Shown: piece after piece, positions 6,627 to 11,574 of the stretch
Position numbering within the stretch: position 1 is the stretch's first letter
Layout of the letters: every line of letters begins with the position of its first letter
Assembly: GCA_964369885.1 (NCBI GenBank)
Contig: CAYJGQ010000074.1
Span: forward strand, 1 to 11,574
Length of the DNA: 11,574 nt
From: Heteroruminococcus sp964369885
GTDB lineage: Bacteria > Bacillota > Clostridia > Oscillospirales > Ruminococcaceae
Direction of reading: 5' to 3'
Notes under the pieces: generated by a model
The model's database searches: none
Told to the model about the DNA's origin: nothing
The model's input: the letters and a program-made list of their open reading frames with translations, nothing else
Position numbers and translations under genes: made by a program

Positions 6627-7208
6627 TCATGTTTCCTTTGCGGTGTTTTTTCTTTGGGTTTTGTCAAACTCCATGTAACCGCGCATATACATAATAAGTG
6701 AGAAAAGCATAAGAAAAAATATTACGCCAAGCAGCGGCACAAGGGCGCTGTAATGCAGATCTCCCCGTGAGACCACCATGACCATTATGAGGTAAAACAC
6801 CACCGTTGCCAGCTTTCCAAACCACTTAGAACTGCCCACAAACTCAAACTGTTTGTAAAGCCGCCAGCCGCCAAACAATATCATGCCCTCCTTTAGCACC
6901 AAGGGCAGGAAAAACGGCCACAGCTCGGGATACCTTACCCAAAGACATCCCACAACGGCAAGTTGGGTGAGTTTGTCGGCCACAGGATCTACCGCCATAC
7001 CCCACTTTGTCACCGAATTTGTGCGACGAGCAATAACCCCATCCAGCACATCGGTGACGCCCGAAAACAGCAGTATTGCGGCCGCCACAATATAGTCGGC
7101 GCGGGTTTGGGCCACCATGTACTGCCAAACAAATACGGGTACTAAGGCCAGTCGCATGATGGTAAGAACATTTGGAATGTTAAAAGGAACCTTTAGCAAT
7201 TCTTTCAT
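6627..7208 (-). CDS. pgsA: CDP-alcohol phosphatidyltransferase, probable phosphatidylglycerophosphate synthase
   Basis: The 193-residue membrane enzyme probably joins CDP-diacylglycerol and glycerol-3-phosphate to make phosphatidylglycerophosphate, the first committed step to phosphatidylglycerol. The CDP-alcohol phosphatidyltransferase signature is complete: Asp53, Asp56-Gly57, Ala60-Arg61, Gly70, Asp74 and Asp78 (D-x2-DG-x2-AR-x8-G-x3-D-x3-D). The N-terminus (FNIPNVLTIMRL) is typical of PgsA, and further hydrophobic helices run to about residue 180. The reading frame is open upstream to an ATG at 7265, but I chose ATG 7208 because GGGGG lies 7 nt before it and the family motif NIPNxLTxxR then sits at the usual distance. 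A TATAAT at 7251-7256 (minus strand) could give the gene its own promoter, though the -35 is poor. Other CDP-alcohol transferases share the motif, so substrate is inferred. Confidence 0.88.
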   Translation of the reverse strand: MKELLKVPFNIPNVLTIMRLALVPVFVWQYMVAQTRADYIVAAAILLFSGVTDVLDGVIARRTNSVTKWGMAVDPVADKLTQLAVVGCLWVRYPELWPFFLPLVLKEGMILFGGWRLYKQFEFVGSSKWFGKLATVVFYLIMVMVVSRGDLHYSALVPLLGVIFFLMLFSLIMYMRGYMEFDKTQRKNTAKET

Positions 7209-7322
7209 GGTGCATCCCCCTTTTTCCGAGTTTTTCGGTTGCCGGAACTGATTATAGGCACACATTATGTTTTGCTGGTCTTTCCATTTTAAACATCTTA
7301 CCGGTTGGTCAATATTTTACAG

Positions 7323-8069
7323 CTATATAAATGGGAATGGTATTTTGCTAAAAATAAGGGTTTGATCCATGGTTGAGGTTGTTATATATCCATCGTTTCC
7401 TGTGGCCGCAAAGAAAAGCCCGAGTGCTATTGTAAGCAGTAGCAGTATTACATAGGCCTGCACCACACCCACCGTAGCACCTAAAAAGCGGTTGACACTG
7501 CCCACCACAGGTATTTTGTTAAACACGCCGCTAAGCCCTGCAACTACATTTAAAAGTCCACTGAGTATAATAAAGCAAAGTAGCATTATGCCCATGCGAA
7601 GCACCAACATCACCACCGGTCGCAGTGTTAGCTCCACAAGTCCTTCGGCCACGCCCTGCCCCTGGCTTAGCATTACAGCCAGCGAATCCTGAAGGCCTTG
7701 GGTGCTTACCTCCATGGCATCGGTCACGGGTATACCCAGCATTCGGGAAAGTGCATTTGACATCTCTCCAATTACCGAAAGCGGTTGAGCCATCTCTTGA
7801 AGCCCCACAAGCATGGCGGTCAAATCATCTATTTGCGAGCCCCCGTTTAGGTTGTCCAAACGCTCCTGCACATATCCCACCAAGGGTTCTTGTGCCATAT
7901 TTTCGTAGACCCATTCGGCCGCCGGCTCGGATACGGCCTGGGCTACCCAAAACGAAAACAAGGTTCCCAAAAGCACAATTGCGGTGGCCATAAATCCCTT
8001 ATGCCAACCCCAACCCACACACAAAAGTACAATAAAAATTACGGCGGCATCTAAAATAATCCATTCCAT
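7323..8069 (-). CDS. CvpA-family membrane protein
   Basis: This 248-residue membrane protein belongs to the CvpA (colicin V production) family, whose exact function is unsettled in Firmicutes. Two N-terminal hydrophobic segments (about 4-20 and 27-46) include the family's WGWHKGF-type turn at 20-26. A long polar amphipathic region (about 48-145) follows, then two more helices (about 152-178 and 197-221) joined by the characteristic NKIPVVGSVNRFLGATVG (184-201). The polar middle is extended compared with short CvpA proteins, which are nearer 160-180 residues. The start ATG at 8069 has AAGGAG about 7 nt upstream. It lies 92 nt after the DUF5711 gene and 114 nt before pgsA, all in one direction. 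A TATAAT at 8123-8128 on the minus strand lacks a good -35. Confidence 0.85.
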   Translation of the reverse strand: MEWIILDAAVIFIVLLCVGWGWHKGFMATAIVLLGTLFSFWVAQAVSEPAAEWVYENMAQEPLVGYVQERLDNLNGGSQIDDLTAMLVGLQEMAQPLSVIGEMSNALSRMLGIPVTDAMEVSTQGLQDSLAVMLSQGQGVAEGLVELTLRPVVMLVLRMGIMLLCFIILSGLLNVVAGLSGVFNKIPVVGSVNRFLGATVGVVQAYVILLLLTIALGLFFAATGNDGYITTSTMDQTLIFSKIPFPFI

Positions 8070-8161
8070 GCAGTATCTCCTTTTTCCTCGGTCCTTTGGG
8101 GACAGGTTACTGCCACCGTTTTATTATATGTATTTCTCACCCTAACATCTCCACCAAGTCT

Positions 8162-9355
8162 TTACTTGGGAGGGTCAATTTCGGTAAGATTAAGTCCATC
8201 TATTCCTGCTGTGTACACCGTACTTCCGGCCGACTCAATGGCCATCACCCCGTATAGTCCAATGTCATAACTATCTAATACATCTCTATTATAATAATTT
8301 ACCCTACCTTCTGTAAAGATGCAAATGCCATCTTTTTGACATTTCATATCAATAACAGTGGTATTTATGTCGGTTTGGCCAATAACCTCAAGCTCATCCG
8401 ATAGCGAAACAAGCACAAGGTGGCGTCCATCCCCCACCTCATCCAGCAGCACATATGCTCCGCCGTCCCGCTCGGGCCCGTTGACAAATCGGTTTAGTAT
8501 GCGGTTTCCAAAGCTGTATGAGGCTATTTGTTCCCCATCAAGATTATATGCATACACCCCTTTTTCGGTTATTATTTGCAGCTGCTCATCCTGCGCACCC
8601 ACAAAATCAACCGAAAGTGCCATTTGGTCCTTTAGCATTATCTCACACAGCGGGGTTTCGCTTGAAAAATCAAGTGCGGTTATGCGGGAGCTAAGCACCC
8701 CTGCATCGGCCTCGGTACTAAGCGAAAGCATGGTGTCCCCCCTCCTGCTCAGCACTACCTGCCATACAAGTTGTGAGGTGTCCCACAAAAACATTTCCTC
8801 CCCCTGTGCATCAAACACCACCACTTCACGCTCAAAGTAGTCGCCGCCCGTCACAACAGCAACATTGCCGTTCTCAGCAAGATTGGCCCACACAATTGGG
8901 TGTGTGGTGGTTTTTTCCCATATTTCCTCGGTTCGGCTGTAGAGCGCCAGACGCTGGCCTTCTCGGTCAAATATAATGGCACGGTCACCGCTTGTGCTGA
9001 TTATAGGGTTTTGGTATCCATGCACAATGCGCGCCGTTTCCTTGCCGGTTGAATTATACATCGACAGGGACACATCGCTTAGTATTGCCACATCCTTGCC
9101 CATGTCCGACATCTGCAGTATGCTCTCATCGGGCAAATCCACAGGGAAACCCTGCCCCGGTGAGTAGGAAGCCACAAGGTCGCCAAACTTCATGCCAAGC
9201 CCCATGCGTGAGATGTCCTCGCTTAAAAAAGCAACCCCCCACACCGCAAAGCCCAGCAGTAAAAGCATACCAAAACGCCCTGCAACTATGCGCATTCTCT
9301 TGCGTTGTCTTGCCTTTGCAAGCTCATCGGGCTCCGGCTTTGGTCGGCGTTTCAT
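8162..9355 (-). CDS. DUF5711 family membrane-anchored, propeller-like protein
   Basis: The 397-residue product resembles the clostridial DUF5711 family, which has no known function. A strongly basic N-terminus (KRRPKPEPDELAKARQRKR) precedes one transmembrane helix at about 27-44, leaving the large C-terminal part outside the cell. That part is made of repeated short beta-strand units with turns such as YNSTGKE, FDREGQR, FDAQGEE and YNLDGEQ, which suggests a beta-propeller of the PQQ/WD-like kind. Such a domain typically binds partners rather than catalysing. The frame also offers GTG at 9364, but the AAAGGAG ribosome site overlaps its first base; ATG 9355 is 8 nt from that site and is preferred. 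It is 51 nt after truA and just upstream of the CvpA gene; the pairing suggests envelope work but proves nothing. Confidence 0.75.
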   Translation of the reverse strand: MKRRPKPEPDELAKARQRKRMRIVAGRFGMLLLLGFAVWGVAFLSEDISRMGLGMKFGDLVASYSPGQGFPVDLPDESILQMSDMGKDVAILSDVSLSMYNSTGKETARIVHGYQNPIISTSGDRAIIFDREGQRLALYSRTEEIWEKTTTHPIVWANLAENGNVAVVTGGDYFEREVVVFDAQGEEMFLWDTSQLVWQVVLSRRGDTMLSLSTEADAGVLSSRITALDFSSETPLCEIMLKDQMALSVDFVGAQDEQLQIITEKGVYAYNLDGEQIASYSFGNRILNRFVNGPERDGGAYVLLDEVGDGRHLVLVSLSDELEVIGQTDINTTVIDMKCQKDGICIFTEGRVNYYNRDVLDSYDIGLYGVMAIESAGSTVYTAGIDGLNLTEIDPPK

Positions 9356-9406
9356 GCTTTTCACTCCTTTTACAGTTTGGTGTTGGTGGGAATATTTGCA
9401 GGGGCT

Positions 9407-10171
9407 TTAAGGCCCCGGATTTTCATCATAGTATACCTTGTCAAGGTATAGGCCATCGGGTGGCAGTGTTATGCCGGCTTCACTGCGACTACAAGAGTCA
9501 ATAATAGCGGGAATTTCCTCTGCGGTGCGACGCCCCTGCCCCACCTCAAGCAGTGTTCCAGCCATGATGCGCACCATATTATATAAAAACCCGTCGCCGG
9601 TCACCCAAAACTTTACTATATCACCCTCGCGTTTTACCTCGGCACTTAAAATACTGCGGTGCTTGTCCTCCACCGAGCCACCGGCCGCACAAAACGATGT
9701 AAAATCATGCCGACCCACAAATTGTGCCGCCGCCTCATTCATGGCCTTTTCATCAAGGGTGTAGCGGGCGTCACAGTGGTAGGCCCTGCCCCTTAAAAAG
9801 GGGTCACGCAGTGGGGCGTTGTGGTATATGTAGACATAGCGTTTGGCACGGCAGTTGTAGCGCGCATGAAAATCCTGCGCAACATCGCGGCAATCCAGCA
9901 CGGTTATGTCCCCCGGCAGCACCGAGTTCAGCCCCTTTTGTAGGCCGTGGCAGGGCGCTGTCATGCCATCTTCAAGCTGCATGGATAAGCAGTAGTGGTT
10001 GGCATGCACACCCGCATCGGTTCGGGAGCATCCCTTTACATCGGGGCGCCTGCCCAGTAGTTTTTCCACCCCGTCCTGAAACACCTCGCAGACCGTAATG
10101 GCATTTTTTTGCACCTGAAATCCGTGGTAGGCCACACCACAAAAGCGTATGGTTATGAGTAAATTTCGCAT
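9407..10171 (-). CDS. truA: tRNA pseudouridine synthase A
   Basis: TruA isomerises uridines 38-40 in the anticodon arm of many tRNAs. The 254-residue length is normal. The catalytic motif SRTDAGVHA is at 49-57, with Asp52 as the essential aspartate; the RYVYIY strand with its conserved tyrosine, the GRHDFTSF block, the GDGFLYNMVRIMAG block, and the C-terminal PPDGLYLDKVYY are all present. ATG 10171 is chosen because an ideal AAAGGAGG lies 4 nt upstream; an earlier in-frame ATG at 10189 precedes that site and would be unsupported. The gene follows ecfT, the arrangement common in Firmicutes (ecfA1-ecfA2-ecfT-truA), but here a 214-bp GC-rich gap separates them. The stop codon lies in the loop of a 5-bp ggggc/gcccc hairpin (9401-9416) without a T-run. 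Confidence 0.96.
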   Translation of the reverse strand: MRNLLITIRFCGVAYHGFQVQKNAITVCEVFQDGVEKLLGRRPDVKGCSRTDAGVHANHYCLSMQLEDGMTAPCHGLQKGLNSVLPGDITVLDCRDVAQDFHARYNCRAKRYVYIYHNAPLRDPFLRGRAYHCDARYTLDEKAMNEAAAQFVGRHDFTSFCAAGGSVEDKHRSILSAEVKREGDIVKFWVTGDGFLYNMVRIMAGTLLEVGQGRRTAEEIPAIIDSCSRSEAGITLPPDGLYLDKVYYDENPGP

Positions 10172-10200
10172 GTGACCTCCTTTTTGCATGGTGTATGTGT

Positions 10201-10233
10201 TGTGGCAAATAAATTTGGATTATATTTGCCACA
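10201..10233. promoter_or_regulatory. Perfect 11-bp inverted repeat around -10-like hexamers upstream of truA
   Basis: tgtggcaaata (10201-10211) and tatttgccaca (10223-10233) are perfect reverse complements with an 11-base centre. Overlapping the centre and right arm are TATAAT on the minus strand (10224-10219), which would start truA mRNA near 10212, and TATATT on the plus strand (10221-10226), which would start an RNA near 10233. Neither has a good -35. The arrangement suits an operator covering one or both promoters; a hairpin without a T-run is the alternative. Confidence 0.45.
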
Positions 10234-10236
10234 CTA

Positions 10237-10359
10237 TGCGTGGATTTTTTGTTTAGGTGGTGTGAGGGCCTGTGCGGACTTTTGCCCGTGGGGCGGTGTT
10301 TGCCCGGCGGGCTTGTGTCCGTGCGGGTCCTCGCGCCGCATAAGCGGAAAAGCCACGCA
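10237..10359 (+). ncRNA. Candidate structured RNA: 123-nt collinear hairpin in the ecfT-truA gap
   Basis: Bases 10237-10359 fold back in a single register (paired positions always sum to 20596). From the base: 7 pairs (10237-10243/10353-10359), an A-G mismatch, 11 pairs (10245-10255/10341-10351), a G-A mismatch, 23 pairs (10257-10279/10317-10339), a 4x4 U-rich internal loop, 6 pairs (10284-10289/10307-10312), a G-G mismatch, 6 pairs (10291-10296/10300-10305) and a UGU loop. That is 53 pairs with no bulge. Thirteen are G-U on the plus strand and none is A-C, so the fold is good for a plus-strand RNA and poor for the minus-strand operon mRNA. A TATATT at 10221-10226 would start transcription about 4 nt before the hairpin. 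No T-run follows, so the 3' end is unknown. It matches no RNA family I recognise (not SRP RNA, RNase P or tmRNA). Transcription is not shown. Confidence 0.5.
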
Positions 10360-10385
10360 GAGGGATGGGTTGTGGTAGCCTGTCG

Positions 10386-11201
10386 TCACAGTATGGCCAG
10401 TGGGTAGAAGATATTCACCACCACAACGCCGGCCGTAACGGTCACCACAAACAGTGAGGCCACAATATCCTGCACCGAGATTTTAAGCTGCTTCATGCGT
10501 GTTCTTCCCTCACCGCCCTTGTAACAACGGCACTCCATGGCCAGCGCAAGCTCGTCAGCACGGCGGAAGGCCGATATAAACAGCGGTATGAGTATTGGCA
10601 CAAGTGCCTTGGCGCGCTTGGTAAGCCCACCCGACTCCATGTCGGCACCCCTTGCCTTTTGTGCCGACATTATCTTGTCGGTTTCATCAATAAGGGTTGG
10701 TATAAAGCGTAGGGCTATGGTCATCATCATGGCCAGTTCATGCACAGGCAGACCGAGTTTTTTCAGCGGGGATAATAGGCGCTCGATGCCGTCTGTCAAG
10801 ACTATGGGGCTTGTGGTGTAGGTTAGAAGTGAGGTGCCGGCAATAAGGCATATAATTCTCACGCTCATTAGCCCTGCCGTGGCCAGCCCCTGGCGTGTGA
10901 TGGTGATAAAATGCCATGAAAACACAGCATCACCCTCAACAAAGAACATATTTAGAACTGCTGTAAACAGTATAATTGGCACCACCGGGCGCAGAGATTT
11001 TAGTATCAGTTTTGGTGGTATGCGGCTTATGGCGTAGCAAATTACCACAAAAACCACCCCAATGGCAATACCGCTAAAACCATCGGCCAAAAACAACATG
11101 ATAATATAGGTTATCGAAAGAAGGATTTTAACCCTGGGGTCAAGGCGGTGTATAACCGATCGTCCCGGAAAAAACTGGCCTATAGTAATATCCTTAAGCA
11201 T
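10386..11201 (-). CDS. ecfT: ECF transporter transmembrane component EcfT
   Basis: EcfT is the membrane scaffold of group II energy-coupling-factor importers; it couples the EcfA1/EcfA2 ATPases to exchangeable vitamin- or metal-binding S components. The 271-residue product begins MLKDITIGQFFPG and RLDPRVKI, typical of the family, with hydrophobic segments at about 25-60, 75-90, 105-130 and 240-265. The cytoplasmic coupling helices are present. The first Ala-Arg-Gly motif is intact (183-185), but the second reads Cys-Arg-Cys (224-226) within AMECRCYKGGEGRTR. Start ATG 11201 overlaps the ecfA2 stop by 8 nt (ATGCTTAA) and has AAGGAGG upstream, indicating translational coupling; a more upstream in-frame ATG at 11249 lies inside ecfA2 and is less likely. 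S components are not in this window, so the substrate cannot be told. Confidence 0.94.
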   Translation of the reverse strand: MLKDITIGQFFPGRSVIHRLDPRVKILLSITYIIMLFLADGFSGIAIGVVFVVICYAISRIPPKLILKSLRPVVPIILFTAVLNMFFVEGDAVFSWHFITITRQGLATAGLMSVRIICLIAGTSLLTYTTSPIVLTDGIERLLSPLKKLGLPVHELAMMMTIALRFIPTLIDETDKIMSAQKARGADMESGGLTKRAKALVPILIPLFISAFRRADELALAMECRCYKGGEGRTRMKQLKISVQDIVASLFVVTVTAGVVVVNIFYPLAIL

Positions 11202-11574
11202 GGCCGCCCTCCTTGCTTTGGCGCAGTGCCAAGAGTTGCTGTTTTGCACTTTCTATGGTGTAGCAGTGTTCCTGCACAGGCAGACCCGCCTGGGCAAGGC
11301 CACGGCAAATGCGGGTGATTTGCGGCACCGAAAGCTGCATATCTCGCAGTTCATCGGCCCTGGCAAACACCTTTTCCACTGTGTCAAACATGGCCACACG
11401 CCCCTTGTTTATTACAAGCACACGGTCGGCATATTTTGCAATGTCCTCCATGCTGTGGGACACAAGCAGCACCGTATTGCCCCGCTCGCGATGGTAGTCG
11501 GCAATTTTGCCAAGCACCTTGTCACGCCCTCTGGGGTCAAGCCCTGCGGCCGGCTCGTCCAGTATAAGCACATT
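11194..11574 (-). CDS. ecfA2: ECF transporter ATPase EcfA2 (C-terminal part, cut by window edge)
   Basis: This is the C-terminal part (about 126 residues) of an ABC ATPase; the true start lies beyond the window, so the Walker A and signature motifs are not seen. Walker B with the catalytic glutamate (MLILDEP), the D-loop (AGLDPRGRD) and the H-switch histidine (LLVSHS) are present in order, followed by the VLVINKGRV strand and the C-terminal helical domain found in EcfA proteins. In ECF importers it pairs with EcfA1 to hydrolyse ATP. The direct 8-nt overlap with ecfT, and its position as the gene before ecfT, make EcfA2 more likely than EcfA1. The reading frame remains open to the window end. 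Confidence 0.92.
   Translation of the reverse strand, partial: NVLILDEPAAGLDPRGRDKVLGKIADYHRERGNTVLLVSHSMEDIAKYADRVLVINKGRVAMFDTVEKVFARADELRDMQLSVPQITRICRGLAQAGLPVQEHCYTIESAKQQLLALRQSKEGGHA

Noticed and set aside
9401..9416. Terminator for truA at the ggggc/gcccc hairpin
   Set aside because: The stem has only 5 bp, the stop codon lies in the loop and there is no T-run; it is more likely fortuitous.
10172..10378. Plus-strand 68-residue open frame across the truA-ecfT gap
   Set aside because: It has no ribosome binding site, starts inside the truA leader in antisense and runs over the long hairpin; its Cys/Gly/Trp-rich product looks like chance translation.

Overview
The window reads as chromosomal DNA of a Gram-positive clostridial Firmicute, probably from the Oscillospiraceae/Ruminococcaceae side. 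The evidence is the gene order ecfA2-ecfT-truA, lineage-typical families (DUF4358 lipoprotein, DUF5711, CvpA), a zinc-finger ClpE-like unfoldase, strong AAGGAG-type ribosome binding sites, and moderate GC with AT-rich gaps. Species cannot be named from this. Every gene is on the minus strand except mntP. No tRNA, rRNA, CRISPR array, insertion sequence or phage gene was seen.

Layout from low to high coordinates. 1-132: GC-rich tandem 48-bp repeat, about 2.7 units, at the window edge. 154-525 (-): DUF454/YbaN-like membrane protein. 586-623: terminator closing a three-gene minus-strand operon, transcribed as SGNH/GDSL hydrolase (2517-1600), DUF4358 lipoprotein (1526-1026), then a small four-helix membrane protein (988-638), from a good promoter at 2571-2599. 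2518-3201: AT-rich gap with the divergent promoters of this operon and of mntP. 3202-3750 (+): MntP manganese exporter with an operator-like repeat cluster around its promoter. 3829-3868: convergent, bidirectional terminator. 3915-6266 (-): ClpE-like AAA+ unfoldase. 6267-6626: gap with operator-like repeats. 6627-7208: PgsA. 7323-8069: CvpA-family protein. 8162-9355: DUF5711 protein. 9407-10171: TruA. 10172-10385: the most unusual stretch. 10386-11201: EcfT. 11194-11574: EcfA2, cut by the window edge.

The right half is a co-directional housekeeping series: ECF vitamin/metal uptake module, tRNA pseudouridylation, two envelope proteins, phospholipid synthesis and protein quality control. ecfA2 and ecfT overlap by 8 nt and are surely co-transcribed; links further down the series are less certain because gaps of 50-210 nt intervene.

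The most striking observation is in the ecfT-truA gap. Bases 10237-10359 fold on the plus strand into one collinear hairpin with 53 base pairs, no bulge on either side, and 13 G-U pairs but not one A-C opposition. This asymmetry suggests a structured RNA read from the plus strand, opposite to the flanking genes. It is preceded by a perfect 11-bp inverted repeat (10201-10233) that encloses -10-like hexamers on both strands.
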